Source: Candidatus Neomicrothrix sp. UBA2131 (GTDB lineage Bacteria > Actinomycetota > Acidimicrobiia > Acidimicrobiales > MedAcidi-G1). From it: a DNA stretch of 64,000 bases. The stretch's first letter is position 1; the number at the start of each line of letters is the position of its first letter. The stretch is taken from NCBI GenBank assembly GCA_002329075.1, contig DCXR01000080.1, forward strand, positions 1-64,000. The letters run 5' to 3'. The notes below the pieces were generated by a model. It did no database searches, was not told where the DNA came from, and worked only from the letters and a program-made list of their open reading frames with translations. A program made the translations under genes and the position numbers. Of the stretch, positions 32,210-40,358 are shown piece by piece.

Positions 32210-32931
32210 CCGGCCTGGCGCTACCCGGTCGCGCCCTCGCAGTCGGTGCCCACCCGGACGACGTCGAGCTCTATGCCGGAGCCACGCTCGCCGGCTGGGC
32301 CACCTCCGGTTGCGAGGTCCACATCCTCGTGTGCACCGACGGCTCGAAGGGCAGTTGGGACCTGGACGAGGATCCGTCCCGGCTGGTCGCCACCCGACGC
32401 GACGAGCAGCGCGCCGCCGCCGAGCGGCTGGGAGCGACCGGCGAGGTGGCCTTCCTCGGCCGGGTCGACGGCGAACTCGACGCCGACCGTACGACGGCAC
32501 ACGAGGTGGCGGCCTGGATCCGACGCCTCCGGCCCGACGTGCTGCTCGGCCACGACCCGTGGCGGCGCTGGCGGCTCCACCCCGACCACCGGGCGGCGGG
32601 CTTCCTCGTCGCCGACGGCGTGGTGGTCGCCCGCGACCCGCACTTTCTCTCTGGCTCGGAACTCGTCCACCATCGACCGGACGAACTGCTGCTGTTCGAC
32701 ACCGAGGAACCGAACCACGCCGAGTCGGTCGACGAGGTGGCGGCGGCGACCAAGGTGGCGGCCCTGCTGGCGCACCGCTCCCAGCGCCTGTCGACGATGG
32801 GCATCGGCGCCGACGACGACGGTTCGCAGGCCGACGCCTTCAGCGACTCGATACTGGCCGAGTTGGCCGAGGTCGGGCAGCGCTTCGGCGTTCCCCTGGC
32901 CGAGGCCTTCCGCCGCATCGACGGCCTCTAG
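32206..32931 (+). CDS. PIG-L/LmbE-family deacetylase
   Basis: The 241-residue protein has the zinc motif VGAHPDDVEL near the N-terminus and GHDPWRRWRLHPDHRAAG, which supplies the third metal His. Family members remove N-acetyl groups from GlcNAc-type substrates; in actinobacteria they include MshB (mycothiol synthesis) and Mca. This one is shorter than MshB (about 300), so a direct mycothiol role is uncertain. It is coupled to cofC by a 4-base overlap, and its stop shares CTAG with the convergent hydrolase. Confidence 0.8.
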   Translation: MTGLALPGRALAVGAHPDDVELYAGATLAGWATSGCEVHILVCTDGSKGSWDLDEDPSRLVATRRDEQRAAAERLGATGEVAFLGRVDGELDADRTTAHEVAAWIRRLRPDVLLGHDPWRRWRLHPDHRAAGFLVADGVVVARDPHFLSGSELVHHRPDELLLFDTEEPNHAESVDEVAAATKVAALLAHRSQRLSTMGIGADDDGSQADAFSDSILAELAEVGQRFGVPLAEAFRRIDGL

Positions 32932-33848
32932 GCAGGTTCCGCCAACAGGCCCTCGATCAGATCGACCGTCTCGAGGGGGCGGTCGCCCTGGATGCTGTGG
33001 CCGGCACCGTCGACGGTTGTGACCGACGCTCCGGGCTGCCGGCGCCGGAACTCCTCGACGTCCTCGTCCCCGACGACGCTCCACGCCCCACCCAGCCACA
33101 GGTGCACGGGACCCTCCAGCGACGAGACCCGGTCCCAGAGGGCTCCGAAGTCGGGTGCCTTCTCCTGCGGCCCCTCGCCGGCCTTCCAGTCGCGCACCGG
33201 GTCCCAGCGCCACGACCACGAACCGTCCTCCTGCTCGCAGGCGTTGTGCAGGACGCCACGGCGCAACGACGACTCGGTGCGGGTCGGGTTGTGCTCCATG
33301 GTGTGGGCGAGGATCGCGTCGAAGTCGGCGAAATCCTGGTGTGCCGTCACGAAGGCGATGATCGGCTCGGCCTTGGCGTGGTCGGTGCCGGGGGTGATGT
33401 CGACCAGCCCCAGCCGACGCACCAGGTCCGGACGGTCGGTCGCCAGGCACAGCGCCGTCAGGCCACCGAGCGACATGCCGATGACCGCCTCGGCCTCCGG
33501 AGCATGGGCCTCCACCACCCGGGCGACCTCGACGGCCAACACCTGCGGCGTGTAGTCCTTCTGCGGCCGCCAGTCGGAGTGGCCGTGCCCCGGCAGGTCG
33601 ATCGCCAGCAGCGGCCGGCGCAGGGCGAGGGCGACCGTGTCCCAGGTGTGGGCGTTCTGCGCCCCGCCATGCAGCAGCACCAGCTCAGGCAGCCCGGTCC
33701 CCCACCGGATGGCGCTCACGACGAGGCCGTCGGGGCCCCTGACCTCGATCCGCTCTACCGGTGGCGGAGCGTCGACGTCGAGCCCCGCCTCGGCGACATT
33801 GTCGACCAGCATCGAGAACTCGTCGTAGGGCTGCATCGGACCTCCCAT
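32928..33848 (-). CDS. Alpha/beta hydrolase
   Basis: The 306-residue protein has the alpha/beta-hydrolase layout: HGGAQNAHTW oxyanion loop, DLPGHGHSDW, the nucleophile elbow GMSLGG (S126), an acid in the GAWSVVGDEDV region and a final His in GAGHSIQGDRP. Between residues 160 and 230 lies a mainly helical cap. The substrate is unknown. ATG 33848 has TAGGTT 8 bases upstream; ATG 33836 (MQPYDEF) is an alternative. Confidence 0.85.
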   Translation of the reverse strand: MGGPMQPYDEFSMLVDNVAEAGLDVDAPPPVERIEVRGPDGLVVSAIRWGTGLPELVLLHGGAQNAHTWDTVALALRRPLLAIDLPGHGHSDWRPQKDYTPQVLAVEVARVVEAHAPEAEAVIGMSLGGLTALCLATDRPDLVRRLGLVDITPGTDHAKAEPIIAFVTAHQDFADFDAILAHTMEHNPTRTESSLRRGVLHNACEQEDGSWSWRWDPVRDWKAGEGPQEKAPDFGALWDRVSSLEGPVHLWLGGAWSVVGDEDVEEFRRRQPGASVTTVDGAGHSIQGDRPLETVDLIEGLLAEPA

Positions 33849-33856
33849 CGCCGCGG

Positions 33857-33862
33857 AACCTA
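33857..33862 (-). promoter_or_regulatory. -10 hexamer TAGGTT, 8 bases before ATG 33848
   Basis: Fits TANNNT at leaderless spacing. The divergent HD-protein gene at 33911 has CAGACT at 33897-33902, also 8 bases before its ATG. Confidence 0.45.
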
Positions 33863-33910
33863 GCCCCGGGGCTGTCCAGAGCCGGTACCGCCGTGCCAGA
33901 CTGCCCGGCG

Positions 33911-34498
33911 ATGGACCCCACCTCGCCCCGAACCTTCACCTGGGTGGACATGGAGGACGGCGCCGCCGACGACTACGTCGAGTCGGTGGCCACCTTCACC
34001 CGGCACGTCCACGACACCCTCACCGACCACCTCTTCGGACTGCTCCGCTCGATGCAGGGCCCCCGCTTCGGCTACCAGGTCGACCGCTACCGCCACTCGA
34101 TCCAGAGCGCCACCCGGACCCTGCGCAACGGCGAGGACACCGAGATGGTCGTAGCAGCCCTGCTCCACGACGTCGGCGACGTGGTCGCCCCTGCCAACCA
34201 CTCGGCCCTGGCCGCCGCGATCATCAAGCCCTACGTGTCGGACCGGACCCACTGGATCATCCGGCACCACGGCGTATTCCAGGGGTACTACTACTTCCAC
34301 CACCTCGGCGGCGACCGGAACGCACGGGAGGCCTTCCGTGACCATGGGTGGTTCGACGACTGTGTGGCCTTCTGCCACGAGTACGACCAGAACTGCTTCG
34401 ACCCCGCCTACGACGACCTGCCGCTCGAAGAGTTCCGACCGCTCGTCGACGAGGTCCTCCGCCGGCCCAGCCGCTTCGAGACGGTGGAACTCGCCTAG
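33911..34498 (+). CDS. HD-domain phosphohydrolase-like protein
   Basis: The 195-residue protein has the HD signature: a His in RYRHSIQSATR, the HD pair in ALLHDVGDVVA and later His/Asp residues (IIRHHGVFQGYYYFHHLGG, CHEYDQNCFDP) arranged like small metal-dependent phosphohydrolases. The Tyr/His-rich middle recalls PhnZ-like or myo-inositol-oxygenase-like di-iron HD proteins, so an oxygenase rather than a phosphatase is possible. ATG 33911 follows CAGACT by 8 bases. Its stop shares CTAG with the convergent dehydrogenase gene. Confidence 0.72.
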   Translation: MDPTSPRTFTWVDMEDGAADDYVESVATFTRHVHDTLTDHLFGLLRSMQGPRFGYQVDRYRHSIQSATRTLRNGEDTEMVVAALLHDVGDVVAPANHSALAAAIIKPYVSDRTHWIIRHHGVFQGYYYFHHLGGDRNAREAFRDHGWFDDCVAFCHEYDQNCFDPAYDDLPLEEFRPLVDEVLRRPSRFETVELA

Positions 34499-35436
34499 GG
34501 CTCCAACACCACCTTGATGGCGCCGGCGGCCCGGTCGGCGGCCACCCGGAAGGCCTCGGGGGCGTCGTCCAGGCCGAACCGGTGCGTGATGACCGCCCCT
34601 GCGAGCTCGGGGCAGTCCGCCAGCAGGGCTGCAGCCTCGTCGACCTCGCGCACCCCGTGGTGGTGCCCGTAGGTGTACGAGGGCTGCAACCGGACCTCCT
34701 TGACGATGAACGCGGTGGCGTTCGGGATGGTCAGCGGCTCCCAGTAGACGGCGGGCACCGACAGCACGGCACCGGGCCGGGCGTGGTCGAGGGCCGTGGC
34801 GACGGCACTCCCGGTGCCTGCGGCGTCGACCACGATGTCGTATTCGCCGGTTGCCGCTGTGCCGGCGGCCAGGCGCTCGCCGGCGGCGATCTGGTGGTCG
34901 TAGCGGGCCGACAGGTCGACGTCGGCACCGGCGGCCCGGAACGTCGCCACGCAGGCAAGGCCGATCATCCCGCCGCCCACGACGAGCACCCGCTGGCCCG
35001 ACTCCGCTCCGGCCGAGTTTGCGGCGTGCTGGGCGACGGCCAGCGGCTCGACGAGGCAGGCGTCGGCGACGGGCACGCCGTCGGACAGGGGGATGAGACA
35101 CGACGCATCGACCACCAGCCGGTCGGCCATCCCGCCGTCACGGGCGATGCCGTACATGGTGCCGCTGCCGTTGCGGCAGAGGTGGGTCTGGCCATCGAGG
35201 CAGCGGTCGCAGGCGCCGCAGTGCATGAGCGGCTGGATCGCCACGGGCGTGCCGTCGGCGAGGTGGCCGGCGCACTCGTGGCCGAACGTGACCGGGATGC
35301 CGAAGCCCTGCAGGTGCAGGTCCGAGCCGCAGATCCCCGAAGCGGCAATGTCGACGACGACCTCGCCACCAGCCGGATCGGGTTCGTCGACGTCGACGAC
35401 CGCGAACTCCCCGCCCACGGTCCGCACTGCTCGCAT
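34495..35436 (-). CDS. Zinc-dependent alcohol/polyol dehydrogenase (MDR family)
   Basis: The 313-residue medium-chain dehydrogenase has the catalytic Zn ligand region ASGICGSDLH, the GHECAGHLADG motif, four structural-Zn cysteines in CGACDRCLDGQTHLC and a Rossmann motif VLVVGGGMIGLACV. It is shorter than the usual 340-350 residues, with a compact N-terminal domain. It probably oxidises an alcohol with NAD(P). It is divergent from a cytochrome P450, so it may oxidise the alcohol that the P450 makes; this is inference. Confidence 0.85.
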   Translation of the reverse strand: MRAVRTVGGEFAVVDVDEPDPAGGEVVVDIAASGICGSDLHLQGFGIPVTFGHECAGHLADGTPVAIQPLMHCGACDRCLDGQTHLCRNGSGTMYGIARDGGMADRLVVDASCLIPLSDGVPVADACLVEPLAVAQHAANSAGAESGQRVLVVGGGMIGLACVATFRAAGADVDLSARYDHQIAAGERLAAGTAATGEYDIVVDAAGTGSAVATALDHARPGAVLSVPAVYWEPLTIPNATAFIVKEVRLQPSYTYGHHHGVREVDEAAALLADCPELAGAVITHRFGLDDAPEAFRVAADRAAGAIKVVLEP

Positions 35437-35499
35437 GCGGCGCTCCTCCCGGTCGATGCGACGCTTGACCACGGTTGTAGTCGCCGGAGCCCACGGACC

Positions 35500-35505
35500 T
35501 ACGAT
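35500..35505 (+). promoter_or_regulatory. -10 hexamer TACGAT, 6 bases before P450 GTG 35512
   Basis: TACGAT fits TANNNT well; a TTGTAG lies 19 bases upstream (35475-35480). Leaderless start expected. Confidence 0.5.
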
Positions 35506-35511
35506 CCGGCC

Positions 35512-36744
35512 GTGGCGAACCCCGAACGGCCCACTTCCCACCGACCCTTCCTCGACCTGCTCGACGGCGACTTCTACGTGAACGACCCCTACCCGACCTA
35601 CGCCTGGATGCGCGACAACGAGCCCCTCTACTGGGACGAGGTCAACGAACTCTGGGGCGTGTCCCGCTATGACGACATCGTCACGATCGAGCGCGACAAG
35701 TTCCGGTTCACCAACTCGGGCAACGAAAAGGGCGGCTACCGGCCCAACATCCCGGCCGACGCCTCGATCATCGCCCTCGACGATCCACACCACACGGCGC
35801 GCCGCAACCTGGTCTCCCGGCGGTTCACGCCACGGGCTGCCGGCACCTGGGAGGACCACGTGCGCGGCGTCGTCACCGGCCTGCTCGACGACCTGGCCGA
35901 GACCGGTGGGGCCGAGGTCGTCTCGGAGTTGGCGTCGCCGCTTCCGGCACAGATGATCGGCCTGCTGCTCGGCTTCCCCCACGAGTCCTGGCCGAGCCTG
36001 CGGGACTGGTCGGAACGCACCATCGCCCTCGGCGGTGGGCCCCGCTACCACAACGACGACGGCATCATGGCGGTCTTCGAGTTCACCGAGGCCTGCATGG
36101 ACGTCTACGAGTCGAGCAGGTCCAAGCGCTCGGGCGGCGGCTGTCCGGCCGACACGGTCATGGACACCTGGGTCGACCGGGAGGTCGAGGGGCTCGGCGA
36201 GTACCCGTTCGGCCTCGACGAGATCATCTCCGACTGCCTGCTGCTGCTCGACGGCGGCGCCGAGACGACCCGCACGGTGATCGCCCGCACGCTCGTGGAG
36301 TTGACCCGGCGCCCCGACCAGTTCCAGGCGCTCGTCGACGGGGCCGACATGACCGTGGCCGTCGAGGAGTTCATCCGCTGGGTCACCCCGGTCCACAACA
36401 TGTGCCGCATTGCGATCGAGGACATCGGGGTCGGCGGCACGATCGTCGGCGCCGGCCAGCAGGTGCTGCTCATGTATTCCTCGGCCAACAGGGACCCGGC
36501 CCACTTCGCCGACCCCGAGTCGTTCGACGTCACCAGGGACCCCAACCACCACCTGGCCTTCGGGCACGGCACCCACTTCTGCCTCGGGGCGTCGCTGGCC
36601 CGACTCGAGATCCGGGTCTTCTTCGAGGAGTTCACGAGACGCTTCCGCAATCCCCGCCTCGCCCCCGGCACCGAGCCGGTCGAGATGCCCAACGCCTTCG
36701 TCTACGGCCTCCGCGAGGCCCACCTGGTCGTCGACCCGGCCTGA
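35512..36744 (+). CDS. Cytochrome P450
   Basis: The 410-residue P450 has the I-helix oxygen-activation motif GGAETTRT, the ExxR region within the K helix (VEEFIRW), and the haem loop FGHGTHFCLG with the Cys ligand at C357. Length and the N-terminus without a membrane anchor fit soluble bacterial P450s that need ferredoxin partners; none is adjacent. CYP family and substrate cannot be assigned by eye. A steroid or terpenoid substrate would fit the CoA module at 47037-55584, but the two regions are 11 kb apart. GTG 35512 is supported by the -10 hexamer. Confidence 0.92.
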   Translation: MANPERPTSHRPFLDLLDGDFYVNDPYPTYAWMRDNEPLYWDEVNELWGVSRYDDIVTIERDKFRFTNSGNEKGGYRPNIPADASIIALDDPHHTARRNLVSRRFTPRAAGTWEDHVRGVVTGLLDDLAETGGAEVVSELASPLPAQMIGLLLGFPHESWPSLRDWSERTIALGGGPRYHNDDGIMAVFEFTEACMDVYESSRSKRSGGGCPADTVMDTWVDREVEGLGEYPFGLDEIISDCLLLLDGGAETTRTVIARTLVELTRRPDQFQALVDGADMTVAVEEFIRWVTPVHNMCRIAIEDIGVGGTIVGAGQQVLLMYSSANRDPAHFADPESFDVTRDPNHHLAFGHGTHFCLGASLARLEIRVFFEEFTRRFRNPRLAPGTEPVEMPNAFVYGLREAHLVVDPA

Positions 36745-36760
36745 GCCGGGCGGCGACCGG

Positions 36761-37597
36761 TCAGTCGGGCAGGTTGCCGAACATGACGTCGTCGCCGAGG
36801 CCAGGTGCCACGAACTGGGAATAGTCGGGCCCCGCCCGCAGGGCGTTGCCGCCGTCGACGTTGATGCAGGTGCCGGTGATCCAGCGCGACTCCGGGCCGA
36901 TCAGGAACCGGACCAGGTTCCCCACGTCTTCGGGTCGCCCCACGCCGCCCATCGGGGTGTTGCGGACGTAGCTGTCGTACACGTCGCTGTCAGTGGGGAT
37001 CATGTTCATGATCTCGGTGGCGATGAAGCCGGGACGCACGGCGTTGAACCGCACGTTCGACCTTCCGAACTCGTCTGCGGCATTGCGCATCATCTGCTCG
37101 ATGCCGGCCTTGGCCACCGGGTAGGCGCCGAACCAGGGGTGCGTGACGTGGCCGGCGATCGACGACATGCCGACGAACGAGCCGCCGCCATCGGCGAGCA
37201 GGTGCGGCACGGCGTGCTTCACGCACAGCATCGTGCCGAGCACGTTGAGGTGCAGCACCCGCAGGAACTCTTCGGTGTCCTGGACGTGGTACGGACCCAA
37301 TCCGCCACCGCCGCCGGCGTTGGCCACGACGCCTGCCAGGTTGCCGGCCGCCGCGGTGGCTGCCTCGACCGCCGCCTGAACCGCCGCCTCGTCGGTCACG
37401 TCGGCGACGACATACCCGACGCTTCCCCCGTGGCCGGGCTGGATGGCCTCCTGCGACTCGGCCAACTTCGCCTCGGTGCGGCCGCAGATCGTGACGACGG
37501 CCCCGTCGGCGGCCAGCGCAGCCGCACACGCACGACCGATGCCGGTACCCCCGCCCGTGACGAGGACGCCGAGTCCGGCAAGTGCTCCGTCTGCCAT
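36761..37597 (-). CDS. Short-chain dehydrogenase/reductase
   Basis: The 278-residue SDR has the cofactor motif TGGGTGIGRAC, the VANAGGGGG block, catalytic Ser in MSSIAG and the YPVAK motif (Y-x-x-x-K). It is convergent with the P450. The C-terminal NVDGG is typical of classical 3-ketoacyl-reductase-like SDRs. Which alcohol or ketone it acts on is not visible. ATG 37597 gives the expected short lead-in to the Rossmann motif, so I did not take the longer start. Confidence 0.85.
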   Translation of the reverse strand: MADGALAGLGVLVTGGGTGIGRACAAALAADGAVVTICGRTEAKLAESQEAIQPGHGGSVGYVVADVTDEAAVQAAVEAATAAAGNLAGVVANAGGGGGLGPYHVQDTEEFLRVLHLNVLGTMLCVKHAVPHLLADGGGSFVGMSSIAGHVTHPWFGAYPVAKAGIEQMMRNAADEFGRSNVRFNAVRPGFIATEIMNMIPTDSDVYDSYVRNTPMGGVGRPEDVGNLVRFLIGPESRWITGTCINVDGGNALRAGPDYSQFVAPGLGDDVMFGNLPD

Positions 37598-37645
37598 TCG
37601 GCCATGTTCGCCCACCTGTGAAGGCGGAACCCCAGTCGGGCGGCG

Positions 37646-38293
37646 TCAACCCTTCCGGCGGCGCTCGTCCTGTTCCTCGAGCAGGTGAAGCAGCCCCGGG
37701 AAGCCGGGGACGGCCCGCAGAGCCCGGTCGGCGTACCAGAAGGCACCCAGCGTCAGGACGATCCCGGTCGGCCAGCCGACGAGTGCCCGAATGAGCACGT
37801 AGCCGTCGGCCGATGTCTGGTTGAACAGCCACGTGTCCCAGGCCGAGGTGGCCAGCAGCCATGCTCCCCAGACGATCGTCAGTCGGGAGACCATGCGGCC
37901 GTAGGCCGCGTGGCCGCGGACGGACCGGTCGACGGGCAGAACGAGGTGGAGCACCCGACCGAGGAAGGGTCGGCCGATCAGCGACGTGGCGATCAGGGCG
38001 GCACCGATGCAGGCCTTCGTGGCGATGCCGATGCCGAAGTAGACGGCCTCCGAGTCGGTCAGGATCCCGATGGTGCCGCGCACCACCAGGTAGGCGACGA
38101 GGATCGGCAGGAACTTCCCGACGGCCTCCCCGCGTCGATAGCGGCCGACCGCCACCTTGACACTCCACACGGTTGCACCCAGCACAGCCCATCCCAGGCC
38201 TGCCAACCGGTTCAGCCCGATGAACAGCAAGATCGGCATGACCGAATCGAGCGTGCGACCCCGGGGGAGACCTTCGGGTGGCTGCTCCTCCAT
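37646..38293 (-). CDS. Integral membrane protein, DUF3159-like
   Basis: The 215-residue protein has five to six hydrophobic helices and basic loops, with FLPILVAYLVVRGTIGILTDSEAVYFG and KACIGAALIATSLIGRP among the most conserved-looking parts. These resemble the actinobacterial DUF3159 proteins, distant relatives of intracellular septation protein A. Function is not known. No promoter with leaderless spacing is seen; it may be read from the upstream region at 38306-39665. Confidence 0.65.
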   Translation of the reverse strand: MEEQPPEGLPRGRTLDSVMPILLFIGLNRLAGLGWAVLGATVWSVKVAVGRYRRGEAVGKFLPILVAYLVVRGTIGILTDSEAVYFGIGIATKACIGAALIATSLIGRPFLGRVLHLVLPVDRSVRGHAAYGRMVSRLTIVWGAWLLATSAWDTWLFNQTSADGYVLIRALVGWPTGIVLTLGAFWYADRALRAVPGFPGLLHLLEEQDERRRKG

Positions 38294-38305
38294 GGATTCG
38301 ACAGG

Positions 38306-38812
38306 TCAGGCCGGTAGGCCCTGAGACGCCGCTTCGGCCGGCGCCAGGCGCAGCATGTCCTCGGACACCTGGTCGGCGATGGCACGCGCGGCTGCGTAGC
38401 GGTGGTCGTGTGCCACGCCGGCGAAGAGCCCCCGGCGCTTCTCGGCAAGGGCTTCCGAAGGGGTGTCGTCGAGGAACCCGAACAGGCCGAACGCCACCTC
38501 GAGGTCGCCCAGGACCGGGGCCCGGCCGAAGAGGGACGACCTCTTGAGTGCAACGCCTACACAGCCGACGACGACGTCGTCGAGGTGCTCGGCGGCGGCC
38601 AGGCGCAGCCGCGGCACCAGTGTGCGGGCCAGCAGGAGGGCGTAGCCCTGGTCGGGGCCCTGGACGCCGAGCCGCTCACCGTTGGGCTGGCCTTCGCCGA
38701 CGACCTCGCCGGGACGATCGGCGGTCCACGGACCGAGGAGTCGCCGGGGACCCCGGTAGGCGGTGTCGGTCGGACGCAGCACCGGAATCGGAACGAAGGA
38801 GGGAGCACCCAC
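38306..38812 (-). CDS. Protein of unknown function
   Basis: The 168-residue protein begins at GTG 38812, chosen because TAGATT lies 7 bases upstream. It starts VGAPSFVPIPVLRPTDTAYRGP and ends in helical segments (AAARAIADQVSEDMLRLAPAE). There is no signal peptide, membrane helix or recognisable motif. The longer open frame to 38917 lies inside the Nudix gene and is not used. Confidence 0.6.
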   Translation of the reverse strand: MGAPSFVPIPVLRPTDTAYRGPRRLLGPWTADRPGEVVGEGQPNGERLGVQGPDQGYALLLARTLVPRLRLAAAEHLDDVVVGCVGVALKRSSLFGRAPVLGDLEVAFGLFGFLDDTPSEALAEKRRGLFAGVAHDHRYAAARAIADQVSEDMLRLAPAEAASQGLPA

Positions 38813-38819
38813 GACGGGG

Positions 38820-38825
38820 AATCTA
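38820..38825 (-). promoter_or_regulatory. -10 hexamer TAGATT, 7 bases before GTG 38812
   Basis: It overlaps the Nudix stop codon at 38823-38825 and fits the leaderless pattern. Confidence 0.45.
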
Positions 38826-39665
38826 CGGTTCCGGGGTCCCGAAGCCCCCTTCATGCGACGAGATCCACACCCACCCGAGCGCCTCCCTCGTGCCCACCGC
38901 CTCGTAGCCCGGATCACCGGGGAAGCGCACCAGGTCGCTGGACTCGTCCAGGATCCTTGCTCGACGGCGGGGGGCGCCGTTCGCCACGGCGGCAGCCGCC
39001 AGTGCCTCGGCCGTGGTGCCGAATCCCTCGAGGCACTGCAGCATCGAGATCGTGGGGCTGATCATGGTCAACTCCCCGGCCTGCCAACGTTCGAGCGCCT
39101 CGGAGGGCCGCATCCAGTCGACGGCGACGGCCTCGGTGCCGTCGGCCACGGGTTCGGCGCCCAGCGGTGCTGCGGCGACGAAGAAGAACGTGTCATAGCG
39201 CTTCGGGCCACCCGTCGGCGTCACCCAGCGGGCGACCGGGTGGACTCCAGAGATGTCCAGCCCGTCGTTCCCCACGAGGTCGCTGAGCCGGGACCGGCCG
39301 GCATCGAGGTCGTGGCGGTGGGCGACGACTTCACCGCCGAGTCCGACGGCGATGCCGACCTCCTCGATGGTCTCGCGCACGGCGGCGATCCAGAAGGCCA
39401 ACGCCCCCGGCCCGGTGCCGAGTGCGTCGTCCGCAGAACCTGGTGTCCAACCGCGGACTAGGTCCGGCCAGCGGGCGTCGCCGTCGTCGGGGTCGAGGGC
39501 GCCGCCGGGGAAGAGCGTGTGGTCGGCCACGAAGGTGGACCGGGCGGTGCGGCGCAGCGTCAGGACGTGCAGGTCCGGGCGGTCGGCCAGCAGGAGCAGG
39601 GTCGCTGCCCGACGGACGGGAACCCCGTCGGACGGAAGGTCGTCTGTCCTCGGGTAGTCGGTCAT
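38823..39665 (-). CDS. Nudix hydrolase (NUDT7/NUDT19-like, with insertion in the Nudix box)
   Basis: The 280-residue protein has LFPGGALDPDDGD followed, after an insertion of about 30 residues, by AVRETIEEVGI. The interrupted box is typical of acyl-CoA diphosphatase-type (NUDT7/NUDT19) Nudix proteins, which cleave CoA or its esters. Cap residues such as WVTPTGGPKRYDTFFFVA also match this group. CoA-ester turnover would fit an organism with many acyl-CoA enzymes. ATG 39665 is preferred over a longer frame to 39710. Confidence 0.78.
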   Translation of the reverse strand: MTDYPRTDDLPSDGVPVRRAATLLLLADRPDLHVLTLRRTARSTFVADHTLFPGGALDPDDGDARWPDLVRGWTPGSADDALGTGPGALAFWIAAVRETIEEVGIAVGLGGEVVAHRHDLDAGRSRLSDLVGNDGLDISGVHPVARWVTPTGGPKRYDTFFFVAAAPLGAEPVADGTEAVAVDWMRPSEALERWQAGELTMISPTISMLQCLEGFGTTAEALAAAAVANGAPRRRARILDESSDLVRFPGDPGYEAVGTREALGWVWISSHEGGFGTPEP

Positions 39666-39760
39666 CGCCGGGCGACCGTACCCCCGCACCTGCTGGAGGC
39701 GGCAACCCACCAGGCGTGGCAGCGGTGCAGCCCGCGCTGGCTACGACGACCCTCGACTGG

Positions 39761-39766
39761 TATCCT
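39761..39766 (+). promoter_or_regulatory. Possible -10 hexamer TATCCT upstream of the 39847 gene
   Basis: A single good TATAAT-like hexamer in a 180-base gap. The -35 is weak (TGGCTA at 17 bases). A leader of about 75 bases would result, unlike most genes here. Confidence 0.3.
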
Positions 39767-39846
39767 GTGCAGCAGATCGACAGTGTCGTCGGCCCAACCG
39801 TTCCCCGCATTCGATGTCGGGAACCGAGAACGGGAGACGAACTCCG

Positions 39847-40272
39847 ATGATGGTCACCTCCGAGGACACCACCCCGGTGGCAAGGCTCGCGCCCGCTGCC
39901 GAGCCCCTCGATCACCTGATCCGCCACCGCAGCGACGATGCCGCCTGGTTCGCCGAAGTAGAGGCCAACCTCCTCGCCTTCAGGTCCACCCTGGTCACCC
40001 ACACCCGTTCGATCGTCGAGGACGACCTGTACCACGACGCCATGTGGAAGGCCCCCCGCATCGCCATCCAGGTTCGGCGACTGGGCGCCGAATGCTTCAA
40101 GCTCGACGAACTGTGCGCCCTTTCCCTGACAGCCCTTCACAGCCCGGGCCGGTCTGCCGGCAGCGTCGCCGAGACCCTCGATCAGGTCCTGCGCCTCGCC
40201 GCCCGACACGAGTCCCGTGCCATGACGATCGACCACGAGGCCTTCTGTGTCGACATCGGCGGACAGGGCTGA
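39847..40272 (+). CDS. Small helical protein of unknown function
   Basis: The 141-residue protein is predicted all-helical, with an N-terminal helix DHLIRHRSDDAAWFAEVEANLL, LVTHTRSIVEDDLYHDAMWK and a C-terminal helix SVAETLDQVLRLAARHES. Spaced His/Asp/Glu residues recall hemerythrin-like or DUF-type helical bundles but no full metal motif is present. ATG 39847 is used; ATG 39814 would add 11 residues. The protein stands alone between the Nudix and SulP genes. Confidence 0.5.
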   Translation: MMVTSEDTTPVARLAPAAEPLDHLIRHRSDDAAWFAEVEANLLAFRSTLVTHTRSIVEDDLYHDAMWKAPRIAIQVRRLGAECFKLDELCALSLTALHSPGRSAGSVAETLDQVLRLAARHESRAMTIDHEAFCVDIGGQG

Positions 40273-40346
40273 CGCAACCCCTTAGCCCGCCACGCGCCCC
40301 GAGTCACTTCGACCCCGAGCCGATGGGCTCGCGCTTCACTGCCCAA

Positions 40347-40352
40347 TAGCCT
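40347..40352 (+). promoter_or_regulatory. -10 hexamer TAGCCT, 6 bases before SulP ATG 40359
   Basis: Fits TANNNT at leaderless spacing. Confidence 0.5.
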
Positions 40353-40358
40353 CGCCGG